Source: Jilunia laotingensis (GTDB lineage: Bacteria > Bacteroidota > Bacteroidia > Bacteroidales > Bacteroidaceae). From it: a stretch of 64,000 nucleotides of DNA. Location of the stretch: the NCBI RefSeq assembly GCF_014385165.1, contig NZ_JACRTF010000001.1:806001-870000 (forward strand), written 5' to 3'. Below, one piece after another: positions 45,906 through 55,713 of this stretch. The notes beneath the pieces were generated by a model, which was given only the letters and a program-made list of their open reading frames with translations, was not told the DNA's origin and did no database searches. Numbering within the stretch: the first letter of the stretch is position 1; each line of letters begins with the position of its first letter. Made by a program: the position numbers and the translations under genes.

Positions 45906-45935
45906 TTTCTATCAGATTAATGCTTTTTTTTCGAT

Positions 45936-45983
45936 ATTAACCCTAAATTAACCTATTAATTAATCTCTCTTACCCCACTTTTG
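45936..45983 (+). promoter_or_regulatory. PUL2 promoter with ATTAACC direct repeats
   Basis: Two identical heptamers, ATTAACC at 45936-45942 and 45947-45953, are 11 bp apart. A weaker ATTAATC follows at 45959. CACTTTTG at 45976-45983 is a near match to the -7 box, and no -33 TTTG is present, as expected for an activator-dependent promoter. Direct heptamers at 11-bp spacing beside the -33 region are the classical SARP/OmpR-type arrangement. Confidence 0.5.
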
Positions 45984-46077
45984 CAAAAAATGTTTGCGAG
46001 TATGGTGTAGCAATCATTTCAGTACACAAAGCGTACAATTCACATTTTATTAACCATTTTAATCACTATTTAAAAAC

Positions 46078-47898
46078 ATGAAGCTAAAAAAAATGTTGAA
46101 AGTCTTCGGACTTACAGCCATACTAAGCGGTATGGCATTCATGGCTGGTTCCTGTTCGGATGATGATCAAGACGACGGAACAGCATTAAGAGGAAAAGTG
46201 ACAGGAGTTGTCACAGACGATCAATCTTCCCCCATCGAGGGTGTTACCGTTTCGGTCAAAGATTCCGAGATAACAGCTACCACCAATTCCCAAGGTGTCT
46301 ACACACTCGAAAATGTCCCAGTAAGTACTCATATCATTACATTTGCCAAGGCAGACTATCAAACGGTGAGCGTGACTATCGTAGCCGGGAAGTTCAACAG
46401 CGAACTGGTAGCTACGGTCAATGCCGATATGGAATACGCAGCAGCCAAGATCAGGGGTACGGTCACAGATGCCAAAGCTGGTGGCGCACCATTGGAAGGC
46501 GCAACGGTCAGCATCAGTTCGTCAGTCAAGACAACGACCGGTGCGGACGGTACGTTCGAAATCGGTAATCTTCCTTTGGCAGATTATACCGTCACTTTCG
46601 AAAAAGAGGGATACGCAACGATCACCAAGAAACTTACAATCGACAGTTTCGTGGATGGTATAGCTACTATCGATCTTCGCATGGGTGGTCGTGATATTTT
46701 GAGAGACCTCACGATCGACGACTTGAGAGCAGCCGAGAAATGGTATTATAATGAATACCGTGGTGGTGGTAATGCCGAAAGCTACCCGCACTGGGATTGG
46801 TCTTGCGACTACATGTGTACACTCGACTTCAGAGGAGCTTGGGAAGAGCAGAACGAAGGTACTACTCTTCAAATTCGTAACAATGACGAACAAAAATCCA
46901 ATCCTGCCGACATGGAAATGTTCGACTCTTTTGTTTTCGGAAGCAAAGAAATCACAGCCGACAACAACATCATGACTCTCCAAATCCGTACGCACAACGC
47001 GACCGACGATGCTCCTACTTATTACGGAGTTCAGGTAGTCGATCTTTCCGAAACAGACCCGGAAGCAGTGCTGATAGGTGGTGTCCGCACACTCAATTCG
47101 GAAGATTATGTATCCGTTCCGGTCGACCTCAGCCCTTACATCGGCAAAGAAGTGATCATTGCCATCGGTACTTTCCGCCAGCAGACTGGTGACTATTGGA
47201 AACAGTTAGTACTCCGCCGCATTGCATTCGCAAAAGAGGAAGTCACCGGTTGGGGATGGCTCCCTGGCACGGAAGTAACAGGTCTTGAAGGCTGGAAACT
47301 TACGCAGGAAATGGTTCGTTCGACCATGCCGCATACCAAGAAGACCTTTACTGGTATCAGTCCGATTGGCGGAGGAAAGGACAATCGTTCGGAAATCTAC
47401 AGAGCTTGGCGCGATGTAGCTCATATCGGAGCTGAATGGTCGTTCATGCCTGTGAACAAAGATCCTGAAATAACCCCGTCCGAAGGTTATTTGATCAAAA
47501 CTCGCGGAGGTGATAATGTCAGCACCACTGAGCCTGAGTCTTATTTCTACGCTAAGTTCTCGATTGCAGCAGGTAATAACAAGCTTACTTTACGCACCCG
47601 TAACTTCGATGGAACCAATGCAACCTTCTTCAAGTTGACTGCTATTCAGGATAACGGTACGGTTACTCACCTCAGCCCTGAATCATATGAAGCCAACTTC
47701 GCAGAAGCCGCTGCCGATGGTTGCTGGAAGTTTATCCACGAATCAGGTGGAGCAGGCAGTCCGGACGACTATGCAAAATTCGTATACGACTTGTCTCAAT
47801 TTAATGGTGAAGATGTCATGTTGACTCTCGGTGTATTCAAGGGAGAAGCCAACGGCAACGAGAATAAATTAGTCATCCATACGATCAGCATAAACTAA
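46078..47898 (+). CDS. surface lipoprotein with two carboxypeptidase-regulatory-like domains (PUL2)
   Basis: The 606-residue product has a lipoprotein signal whose cysteine (Cys26, AGSCSDDDQDD) is followed by acidic residues, the Bacteroides surface-export signal. Two carboxypeptidase-like Ig domains follow (GKVTGVVTDDQSSPIEGVTVSVKD and IRGTVTDAKAGGAPLEGATVSIS). The rest contains two similar beta-rich units (about 215-385 and 395-606), each with a W-rich opening and an F/Y-DLS phrase near its end, suggesting duplicated carbohydrate-binding modules. It is the first gene of PUL2 and a likely surface glycan-binding protein. No catalytic motif is seen. Confidence 0.75.
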   Translation: MKLKKMLKVFGLTAILSGMAFMAGSCSDDDQDDGTALRGKVTGVVTDDQSSPIEGVTVSVKDSEITATTNSQGVYTLENVPVSTHIITFAKADYQTVSVTIVAGKFNSELVATVNADMEYAAAKIRGTVTDAKAGGAPLEGATVSISSSVKTTTGADGTFEIGNLPLADYTVTFEKEGYATITKKLTIDSFVDGIATIDLRMGGRDILRDLTIDDLRAAEKWYYNEYRGGGNAESYPHWDWSCDYMCTLDFRGAWEEQNEGTTLQIRNNDEQKSNPADMEMFDSFVFGSKEITADNNIMTLQIRTHNATDDAPTYYGVQVVDLSETDPEAVLIGGVRTLNSEDYVSVPVDLSPYIGKEVIIAIGTFRQQTGDYWKQLVLRRIAFAKEEVTGWGWLPGTEVTGLEGWKLTQEMVRSTMPHTKKTFTGISPIGGGKDNRSEIYRAWRDVAHIGAEWSFMPVNKDPEITPSEGYLIKTRGGDNVSTTEPESYFYAKFSIAAGNNKLTLRTRNFDGTNATFFKLTAIQDNGTVTHLSPESYEANFAEAAADGCWKFIHESGGAGSPDDYAKFVYDLSQFNGEDVMLTLGVFKGEANGNENKLVIHTISIN

Positions 47899-47912
47899 AA
47901 TAGATTCCCGAT

Positions 47913-47967
47913 ATCGGAAGTCGCTTACTGTACACCAATAACAGAAGTACAGTAAGCGACCGATAAA
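47913..47967. repeat. intercistronic hairpin within PUL2
   Basis: Arms 47920-47933 and 47947-47960 are complementary over 14 bp, and an outer tatcgg/ccgata pair extends the stem past a 2-nt bulge. No T-run follows, so it is more likely an RNA-stabilising or processing structure than a terminator. Confidence 0.65.
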
Positions 47968-47986
47968 CAAAAAAAGAAATCAAACG

Positions 47987-49435
47987 ATGAAAAAGTTATT
48001 AACACTATTAGCGTGTACACTCTTATTATTCATTTCGTGCAGCAACTCTTCCGAAGAAGAAGGCAATAAAGGAAACACCAATCCCCCTACGACTCCGGCA
48101 GAACAATCCAAGCAGAATGTCGAGCGCGCTATCGAAATCATAGACAATGCCGTAGAGTGCTATTTTACTGGTGCAGGCATGGCCATGTCGAGATACTACA
48201 ATCCTTATACAGGAAGCCGCTCCGAAGAGTTAGGAAGCGTATGGATGTACACAAGTTCGATCGAGGCAGTCAATGCAGTGCTTCATGCCCTCAAGGTTCA
48301 AAAGGAGCAAGGCATCAACGAATTATACGATGCCCACTTCGAACGCTACAAAGAGTTACTGTCCAAACTATACAGTAATACCGACTACTATGCCGGGACC
48401 TACACACTCGTATCTTTCACTCAAACAAAGGAATGGACCGTATATGGTGTCAACAGAGGCCGCGACAAAGGTATTGCGGAGGTTGAAGGCATCATGAATG
48501 TATACGATGATCAAATGTGGCTGATCCGGGAATACCTTGAAGCCTACAAGTTCACCGGTGATACAAAATACCTGACCAAAGCCGAATACCTGACAGAATA
48601 TGTTCTTGACGGATGGGACTGCACACTCGATGCCAATGGCAACCAAAACGGTGGAATCCCTTGGGGGCCCGGCTATACCACTAAGCACTCATGTAGCAAC
48701 GGTCCGCTTATCAGCCCGTTAGTATGGTTACATGAATTGTATAAAGGTAAGAACGACGAGATCACTTACGGATATGTTGCTACCGACAACAGCCGTCAAA
48801 AGAAAACGGAAAAGAAGAGTGACTATTATCTGAATATGGCCAAGGCCGTATATGATTATCAAAAGCAACATCTGCTAACCGCAGAAGGAGTTTACGATGA
48901 TATGATGGGTGGATGTGTTCCGAATTGCGACGTAGCCTATGAAACAGTGAACGGTGTTAAGTATCGCAAGAATACCCAACTCAGAGACCGTGTCGGTCCC
49001 CCCATTTCATATAACAGCGGAACCATGCTGTCGGGAGCAGCCGACTTGTATCGTGTCACCAATGACAAGACATATCTGACCGACTTAAGCACTTTGTCGG
49101 ATAAGAGTTTCGCATATTTTGCAAAATACGGTTCGTCCAAACCCGGCTATTACACCTTCGACATAAGCGGTTTCAACAACTGGTTCAACGGTGTAATGAT
49201 GCGTGGCTATGTCGATGTACATCCGTTCTATCCCACAGCGGCCACTTACATCGATGCTTTCCAGAAAAATCTGGACTATGCTTACAGCAACTACCTTTAC
49301 AAACACATGCTCCCTACTAACCTCTTGGTGGGTTGGAGTCGCGAGAACAGCAATAATAAGGTAGAAGGAATGTTTACCTTTGCTTTTGCCGCCGAGTATG
49401 CTGTCTTGGCAGGGTATGAATTAAAGAAAAATTAA
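47987..49435 (+). CDS. GH76-like endo-alpha-1,6-mannanase lipoprotein (PUL2)
   Basis: This 482-residue lipoprotein (lipobox LLLFISCSNSSEEE, Cys18, with acidic residues after it) has an alpha/alpha-barrel fold. The adjacent aspartates D174-D175 in NVYDDQMWLIREYLEAYKFTGD match the catalytic pair of GH76. Further family-like segments are GGIPWGPGYTTKHSCSNGPLISPLVWLHELYK and the C-terminal AEYAVLAGYEL. GH76 enzymes cut the alpha-1,6-mannan backbone of fungal cell-wall mannan or related glycans. The acidic export signal suggests that it acts at the cell surface. It may be a divergent member. Confidence 0.78.
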   Translation: MKKLLTLLACTLLLFISCSNSSEEEGNKGNTNPPTTPAEQSKQNVERAIEIIDNAVECYFTGAGMAMSRYYNPYTGSRSEELGSVWMYTSSIEAVNAVLHALKVQKEQGINELYDAHFERYKELLSKLYSNTDYYAGTYTLVSFTQTKEWTVYGVNRGRDKGIAEVEGIMNVYDDQMWLIREYLEAYKFTGDTKYLTKAEYLTEYVLDGWDCTLDANGNQNGGIPWGPGYTTKHSCSNGPLISPLVWLHELYKGKNDEITYGYVATDNSRQKKTEKKSDYYLNMAKAVYDYQKQHLLTAEGVYDDMMGGCVPNCDVAYETVNGVKYRKNTQLRDRVGPPISYNSGTMLSGAADLYRVTNDKTYLTDLSTLSDKSFAYFAKYGSSKPGYYTFDISGFNNWFNGVMMRGYVDVHPFYPTAATYIDAFQKNLDYAYSNYLYKHMLPTNLLVGWSRENSNNKVEGMFTFAFAAEYAVLAGYELKKN

Positions 49436-49452
49436 TTTTAATACAATGAACT

Positions 49453-52400
49453 ATGAAGAATTTTAGCAAGCTTCAACATGGATTCTCATGTATGATTATG
49501 GCACTGCTTCTGGCGCTGATTCCTACTGAGATCTTTGCACAGAGATCTATTCTCGTATCGGGAATAGTAATGGACGAAAACAATGAGCCTGTCATTGGAG
49601 GTACGGTTATGGTCAAAAACACAACGATCGGAACCACTACCGACTTAGAGGGTCATTATTCGATTAACGCACCGGATAACAGTGTTATCGTTTTCTCTTA
49701 TATAGGATATAAAACCGTAGAAGAGAAAGTCAATGGCCGCACTACTATCAATGTGACTATGCAGACCGACGCAACAGCATTGGATGAGGTAGTAGTCGTA
49801 GGATACGGAACGCAACGCCGTGGTTCAATCACCGGTGCCGTAGCCGGTGTAAAAGGCCAGGATATGATTAAGACCAAGAATGAGAACCCGCAGAACATGC
49901 TAACAGGACGTATTGCCGGTCTTCGCGTATGGCAAAAAAGCTCGGAACCGGGTACTTTCAACAACACTTTCGATATTCGTGGTATGGGTAGCCCGCTCGT
50001 AGTAATCGACGGAATTCCTCGTAGCGTGGAAGAGTTTCAACGCTTGAACGCTGCAGATATCGATGACATTTCTGTATTGAAAGACGCTTCGGCAGCCATC
50101 TATGGTGTACGTGCCGCTAACGGTGTTGTATTGGTAACCACCAAAAAAGGTAGCGCTGGAAAGACTAAATTCACTTACAACGGTTCTTACACCTTCCAAA
50201 AGCCGTCGGACATGCCTACTTTGGCCGATCCTTACCAGACCATGACTATCTACAATGAGAAGTCAATGAACAACATCAATGGAGGTTCTATCATTTATAA
50301 AGAATCAGATTTTGAAGCTTTCCGCAACGGTACCCGTCGTACAACCGACTGGAACGATTTGGTTTTCTCCAATTATGCACCCCAGACACAACATGACATC
50401 AGTATCTCCGGTGGTAACGAAAGAACAACCTACTATATTAGTATGGGCTACTTCTATCAAGAAGGTATCTTCCGTTCTGGCGACCTTAATTATGACAAGT
50501 TCAACCTTCGGTCGAACATCAGCACCAACATTGCCAAAGGTATTAAGTTCGATCTTAATATCAACGGTATCTCAGACGAACGCAATACTCCGTACTCAAG
50601 TTCAGTCGATATTATCCGTAACTACTGGAAACAAGGAGTGCTTTTCCCGGCTTATGCCGATCCTGAAAACACCATGCTGAATTATGATGGTCTTGACCTG
50701 GAGCAGAATACAATTGCCATGATGACTTCTGATATCTCTGGTTACAAAAAGTATCGCCAGAAATATTTCCAATCGTCGGGAGCCATCTCGGTAGACTTCG
50801 GTGAGTACACACCTGTATTAAAAGGTCTGACTGCAAAAGCAATGGTAAGTTATGACTACCGTATGGATAACAACGAAAGCTACCGGAAAGAGTATTATCA
50901 GTATGCTTATGATGAAAATACTCAGACCTACAACCAAAAACTGTTCAACAGTAGCTCACCTAGCCGCCTTCACCGTGAATTCTACGATAAATCGCAGGTA
51001 TTGGGACAATTCACATTGAACTACAACCGTACATTCAACAGTGCGCACAACGTAGGTGCCGTGATCGGTTGGGAAGTCCAGAAACGCCAAGGTGACAACT
51101 TCTATGCTACTCGCGACCTGGCATTCTCTATGCCTTATCTGCTGGCCGGTGTGGATGAAGGCCAAGTGGGCGGTATGAACAGTGGCAACAATGACCTTTA
51201 CGAACATGCCAACGAAGCATTGATCGGACGTATCAACTATGCCTATAACGATCGTTACCTGTTGGAAGCACAGTTCAGATATGACGGATCTTCCAAGTTT
51301 GCCAAAGGACACAGATGGGGCTTCTTCCCTTCCGTATCAGCAGGTTGGAGAATCTCAGAAGAATCCTTCTTCAAAGAATGCCAGGCATTGAGCTTCATCA
51401 ATCAGTTCAAACTTCGTGCAAGTTACGGTGTTTTGGGTGATGACGGCAGCTTGGAGTATGACTGGGCTATGGGATATACTTATCCTTCTACAAGTGGTAA
51501 TGCAGAAAACGGTTATTATAACCAATATTCTCCCGGCTACATTTTTGGCAGTGAGTATATATATGGTGCAACTCCGCTGGCATTGCCCAATGAGAACATT
51601 ACTTGGTTCAAATCCAAAACATTCGATGTCGGTGTTGACTTTGAGGCATGGGACGGAATGTTAGGCATTTCATTCGACTACTTCAACCGCTACCGTACCG
51701 GACGTTTTGCACGCCGCACAGGAGATCTTCCTACAGTAGTAGGTGCAACTGCTCCCCGTGAGAATTTGGATAGCGACCGTCAGATAGGTCTTGAACTTGA
51801 GTTATCTCACAGAAACAGAATCGGTGACGTTACTTACAGCTTGAAAGGTATCGCTACAGTTACCCGTCAGAAATACCTTACCGCTTCGGAAAAAGGTCCT
51901 TGGGCAAACTCATACGACAGATGGCGCAATGACAACCTGACACATCGTTATCAGGGAGTTCAGTTCGGTTATACATCGGCAGGACGCTATACCAGTTGGG
52001 AAGACATTTGGTCATATAACATCTACAAAGACAGAGACATCCTCCCGGGCGATTATAAATATGAAGACTGGAATGGTGACGGTGAGATCAACGGACAAGA
52101 TGAACATCCGTTTGCATTCGACCAGACTCCGTGGTTAAACTATAGTTTGAATATCGGGCTGGAATACAAAAACTTCGATTTCAATATGCTTCTCCAAGGT
52201 TCGGCATTAGGTTCTATGGAATATAAAGAACCTTTGTACTCAATTTGGGGTACTAATGGTGGAGGTACGCTTGAACAATATCTCGACCGCTGGCATCCGA
52301 ACGATCCGACAGCAGATCCTTATGATCCTGCTACCACATGGACATCGGGTCATTACGGATACACAGGACGTTATCCGAAAAGCAACTCCGAATTTAACCG

Positions 52401-52623
52401 CGTAAGCACCGCTTATCTGCGTCTTAAGAGCATAGAAGTCGGTTATACATTGCCACGTATCAGCAGAATGCCCAACGTTAGCCTGCGCGTATATGCCAAT
52501 GCTTATAACCTGTTAACCTTTACCGGTGTGAAGTTTGTAGACCCGGAACATCCTGATGATGATTTAGGACGTATGTATCCTTTGAACAAGACCTATACAT
52601 TGGGATTATCCCTGTCTTTCTAA
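49453..52623 (+). CDS. SusC-family TonB-dependent transporter (PUL2)
   Basis: The 1056-residue product has a signal peptide (IPTEIFAQ) and a carboxypeptidase-like domain (VSGIVMDENNEPVIGGTVMVKN). Then come the TonB-box-like LDEVVVVGYGTQ, the plug with VLKDASAAIYGVRAANGVVLV, and the barrel ending in NKTYTLGLSLSF. Unlike the PUL1 homologue it has no STN domain, so it should not signal to an anti-sigma factor. Control is instead expected from the kelch-SARP regulator. It imports mannan-derived oligosaccharides with the SusD encoded next. Confidence 0.97.
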   Translation: MKNFSKLQHGFSCMIMALLLALIPTEIFAQRSILVSGIVMDENNEPVIGGTVMVKNTTIGTTTDLEGHYSINAPDNSVIVFSYIGYKTVEEKVNGRTTINVTMQTDATALDEVVVVGYGTQRRGSITGAVAGVKGQDMIKTKNENPQNMLTGRIAGLRVWQKSSEPGTFNNTFDIRGMGSPLVVIDGIPRSVEEFQRLNAADIDDISVLKDASAAIYGVRAANGVVLVTTKKGSAGKTKFTYNGSYTFQKPSDMPTLADPYQTMTIYNEKSMNNINGGSIIYKESDFEAFRNGTRRTTDWNDLVFSNYAPQTQHDISISGGNERTTYYISMGYFYQEGIFRSGDLNYDKFNLRSNISTNIAKGIKFDLNINGISDERNTPYSSSVDIIRNYWKQGVLFPAYADPENTMLNYDGLDLEQNTIAMMTSDISGYKKYRQKYFQSSGAISVDFGEYTPVLKGLTAKAMVSYDYRMDNNESYRKEYYQYAYDENTQTYNQKLFNSSSPSRLHREFYDKSQVLGQFTLNYNRTFNSAHNVGAVIGWEVQKRQGDNFYATRDLAFSMPYLLAGVDEGQVGGMNSGNNDLYEHANEALIGRINYAYNDRYLLEAQFRYDGSSKFAKGHRWGFFPSVSAGWRISEESFFKECQALSFINQFKLRASYGVLGDDGSLEYDWAMGYTYPSTSGNAENGYYNQYSPGYIFGSEYIYGATPLALPNENITWFKSKTFDVGVDFEAWDGMLGISFDYFNRYRTGRFARRTGDLPTVVGATAPRENLDSDRQIGLELELSHRNRIGDVTYSLKGIATVTRQKYLTASEKGPWANSYDRWRNDNLTHRYQGVQFGYTSAGRYTSWEDIWSYNIYKDRDILPGDYKYEDWNGDGEINGQDEHPFAFDQTPWLNYSLNIGLEYKNFDFNMLLQGSALGSMEYKEPLYSIWGTNGGGTLEQYLDRWHPNDPTADPYDPATTWTSGHYGYTGRYPKSNSEFNRVSTAYLRLKSIEVGYTLPRISRMPNVSLRVYANAYNLLTFTGVKFVDPEHPDDDLGRMYPLNKTYTLGLSLSF

Positions 52624-52657
52624 ACAATTTATGATTATCAACATAAAATTATCGAAT

Positions 52658-54715
52658 ATGAAAAATAAAATAATATCCGCTATACTATGCATGACCCTCG
52701 CCACTTCATGTGTTGATTTGGATATTGCCCCAAAGAATATCGTTACATCCGAGAACCTTCTTACGAGTGAATCGGGTATGGACATATACATGGCGAGAAT
52801 GTATAGTAATATGCCTTTTGAAGATTTCAAATACCAAAGCCAATGGGGTATCAAATTTGACGGTTGGTTGTCCGCAACAGGTATCGATGGTTCCGGTGAA
52901 GCGCTGAATCGTGACGGTATATGCAAATCGTTTACAGGAGAAGATGAACCATATTGGGGAAAAGCATTCACTTTGCTTCGTGATGCAAACTACCTGATTG
53001 AAAACCTACCTGTGTATGGCACTTCATTCCCGGAGATTACTTATAATCATTATTTGGGAGAAGCTTATTATGTACGTGCTACCGTATTCTATGCTATGGC
53101 TCGTCGTTTCGGTGGTATTCCATTGGTAACACGCGTCATTGAATATCCCGCTTCATCAGACAAGCTGGAGGTTCCACGTTCCAGTGAAGAGGAAACATGG
53201 GATCAGATTCTTGCCGACTACGACAAAGCTGCATCCCTGATGCAACCTAAAAGTCCTAAAAGCGGTTACTCTAATAAATACGTAGCATTGGCTTTCAAAT
53301 CACAAGCCATGTTATACGCTGGATGCGTTGCAAAATACAATGAAACAGTTACAGGACGTTTGACCGGTTTAGGAAAGAAGACAGGCGTTCGCGTCATGGG
53401 ATTTGCCGAAGACAGATGGGAAGCTGCTTCCAAGAAGTATTTCACAGAAGCCTATAAAGCTGCTTCGGAAGTAATCAAAGACGGTGGTTATTCATTGTAC
53501 AAAAAGAAATGGGCTGCCAATGATAAAGATGCTCAATACCAGAACATGGTGGATATGTTCACCGACTTGACCAGTCCGGAGAACATCTATGTCAAAGAAT
53601 ATGTTTATCCTACCAGTACTCACGCCTATGATGCTTACAACGCTCCGTTCATTTTCAGATCGCCACTCGCATCAGGAGTTTGTCCTACGGCCGACTTCGT
53701 AGAACTCTTCGATGGATTCGAACATTATCCTGACGGTACTTTGAAAGTCACTACAGGTAACTCCAACACAGAAGGCGATTATCTGCTATACGATTCTCCA
53801 CTCGATTACTATAAGAATGCAGAACCTCGCTTGAGAGCTTACGTAATATTCCCTGGAGATGTATTCAAAGGTAAAGAGATTGAAATCCGCGGTGGTGTGT
53901 ATACCGGTTCTACCCCTATCCGACCACTTTTCGATGATTACTCTTACAACACAGCGGAAACCCGTTACCAGAACTTGGACGCTTACAAAGGAAAGCCTAA
54001 AACTCTTTATTTAAGTCCGAGAGAAGGCTCCAATCAGGAAATGGTTCCCGTAGATGGAGGTGAAATGACTGCTGCCGGTGCTAACGGTCCGTTCTATGAC
54101 AACGGTGAAGGATGTCTGACAGGTCTTTATGGACGTAAATGGTTAAATTCCGATCCTTCGTTTACAGCAAAAGAAGGTAACTCGGCACAGCCTTTCATCC
54201 TGATGCGCTATGCAGAAGTATTACTTTCAGCTGCCGAAGCTGCCGTTGAACTTTCATTGGCAGGCGTACCATCACCTGACGGAACAGATATGCTTGAAGT
54301 AGCAACAAATGCTGTAAACGATGTTCGTGAAAGAGCCGGTGCCGAGCTTCTTACCGGTAAGCTGACAGGTACGATAGACAGCAGAAACATCGTTCGTAAA
54401 GAGCGTCGTAAAGAGTTAGCCTTCGAGCATAAATCCAAATGGGACTTACGTCGTTGGAGAGTAAACCACTACGAAGGACGTGACGGATTCTGGGGTGAAA
54501 ACCGCGATAAGACTGCTTATAGCAACAATGAACGTTATCGTTTCCGTGGAATCTATCCTTTCTACTCAACAGAGGCAAAGAAGTATTTCTTTGATGTACA
54601 TTATCAATGGATCAGTCTGAAAACATTCAGTTACTCGATTATTGACTACTATTTCGAGATACCTACCGGAGAAGTTTCAAAGAGTTCGGTGATCGATCAG
54701 CAGCCTAACAGATAA
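52658..54715 (+). CDS. SusD-family outer-membrane lipoprotein (PUL2)
   Basis: I start at the ATG at 52658 (MKNKIISAILCMTLATSC), which gives a proper lipoprotein signal with Cys18; an ATG at 52631 adds nine residues before it. The 685-residue protein shows SusD features: YLGEAYYVRATVFYAMARRFGGIPLVTRVI, RYAEVLLSAAEAAVELS and KERRKELAFEHKSKWDLRRWR. It binds glycan on the cell surface and caps the SusC channel. It is larger than classical SusD (about 550 residues), with an insert in the second half. Confidence 0.96.
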   Translation: MKNKIISAILCMTLATSCVDLDIAPKNIVTSENLLTSESGMDIYMARMYSNMPFEDFKYQSQWGIKFDGWLSATGIDGSGEALNRDGICKSFTGEDEPYWGKAFTLLRDANYLIENLPVYGTSFPEITYNHYLGEAYYVRATVFYAMARRFGGIPLVTRVIEYPASSDKLEVPRSSEEETWDQILADYDKAASLMQPKSPKSGYSNKYVALAFKSQAMLYAGCVAKYNETVTGRLTGLGKKTGVRVMGFAEDRWEAASKKYFTEAYKAASEVIKDGGYSLYKKKWAANDKDAQYQNMVDMFTDLTSPENIYVKEYVYPTSTHAYDAYNAPFIFRSPLASGVCPTADFVELFDGFEHYPDGTLKVTTGNSNTEGDYLLYDSPLDYYKNAEPRLRAYVIFPGDVFKGKEIEIRGGVYTGSTPIRPLFDDYSYNTAETRYQNLDAYKGKPKTLYLSPREGSNQEMVPVDGGEMTAAGANGPFYDNGEGCLTGLYGRKWLNSDPSFTAKEGNSAQPFILMRYAEVLLSAAEAAVELSLAGVPSPDGTDMLEVATNAVNDVRERAGAELLTGKLTGTIDSRNIVRKERRKELAFEHKSKWDLRRWRVNHYEGRDGFWGENRDKTAYSNNERYRFRGIYPFYSTEAKKYFFDVHYQWISLKTFSYSIIDYYFEIPTGEVSKSSVIDQQPNR

Positions 54716-54748
54716 TAGATTTATATTTAAAATTAAGAATATACAGAT

Positions 54749-55564
54749 ATGAAAAATATAAGATTGTATAGCTTATTATGCACACTGCTGTTATTAACAT
54801 CGTGTGAGATATTCAAAATAGACAACTACGAGGAGCCCAGTGAGACATTGCAAGGCGAAGTTGTAGATGCAGCTACCGGTGAACCGATCTTGACCGATCA
54901 GGGAAGTGAAGGTATCCGTGTCCGTCTGACAGAACTCAGTTGGGGGGATAATGTGACTCATAATCCTGACTTCTATTGTATGCCAGACGGTACTTTCCAG
55001 AATACAAAAATCTTCAAAGGTGAATATAATGTACGCGTTGATGGCCCGTTCATCCCACTGGTAAGAGAAAACAGCGAAGGAGTGCCTCTCGAAGATAAAT
55101 CACAGACAGTCAACATCGAAGGGGTCACTAAAGTAAAATTTGAAGTTCAGCCTTTCCTCAAAGTGGAAATCGTAGGCGACCCGATGGTAAGCAACGGTGT
55201 TATTAAAGCGAAAGTACGTGTCGTACGCGGAGTTTCGGAAGAAGAATTCCGTGAAAAGATCGAACCGATGGGTAACTACAAAGACGAATATAAGAATATT
55301 ACAGACATTCAGCTGTTCGTAAGCTACTCTTCTACCGTAGGTTACAGGGCACGTGACGAACGCTGGTCAAGCAGCATCGAATACTCTGGAAATTCTTTCA
55401 ATGCATTGCTGGGCGAACCTGTCACCATCAAATCGAACGGAACCATTCCTTCGGGACGTAAAGTATTTGTACGCGCAGCCGCACGTATCAACTATGGTAC
55501 TCCTGAAGCCACAGGAACCAGAAGATGGAACTATAGTGAACCGATGGAAGTAATGATTCCATAA
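54749..55564 (+). CDS. DUF3823 lipoprotein (PUL2)
   Basis: This 271-residue lipoprotein (lipobox LLLTSCEIFKIDNYEEP, Cys19) carries the DUF3823 opening ETLQGEVVDAATGEPILTDQGSEGIRVRLTELSWG. An Ig-like beta domain and a C-terminal beta half (RRWNYSEPMEVMIP) follow. It corresponds to the 225-residue DUF3823 protein of PUL1 and holds the same position after susD. It is probably a surface accessory to SusC/SusD. A hairpin with a T-run follows its stop codon. Confidence 0.85.
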   Translation: MKNIRLYSLLCTLLLLTSCEIFKIDNYEEPSETLQGEVVDAATGEPILTDQGSEGIRVRLTELSWGDNVTHNPDFYCMPDGTFQNTKIFKGEYNVRVDGPFIPLVRENSEGVPLEDKSQTVNIEGVTKVKFEVQPFLKVEIVGDPMVSNGVIKAKVRVVRGVSEEEFREKIEPMGNYKDEYKNITDIQLFVSYSSTVGYRARDERWSSSIEYSGNSFNALLGEPVTIKSNGTIPSGRKVFVRAAARINYGTPEATGTRRWNYSEPMEVMIP

Positions 55565-55589
55565 TAATAACTTTTTATTTTCGTTCTTT

Positions 55590-55652
55590 TCCGGGAGGGT
55601 GTATAGATTTTAGTGTACAAAGACTTTTGCCTTGCACCCTCCCGGATTTTTT
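55590..55652 (+). terminator. internal terminator or attenuator in PUL2
   Basis: A 12-bp GC-rich stem (tccgggagggtg / caccctcccgga) with a 33-nt loop is followed by TTTTTT. It stands between the surface-uptake genes and the two distal glycosidase genes, so it may lower their expression. Confidence 0.75.
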
Positions 55653-55713
55653 ATTCGCCTTACCGGCATGTACCTCTTAAAGAATTAGTAACATTGTAAA
55701 AACATTAATTGAT

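Larger units (their letters stand above)
45533..46077. other. 545-bp intergenic region between regulator and PUL2
   Basis: It contains the 93-bp palindromic array, a short hairpin and the promoter described separately, plus a weak 8-bp inverted repeat (gcaatgga / tccattgc, 45610-45646). There is no gene. Confidence 0.7.
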
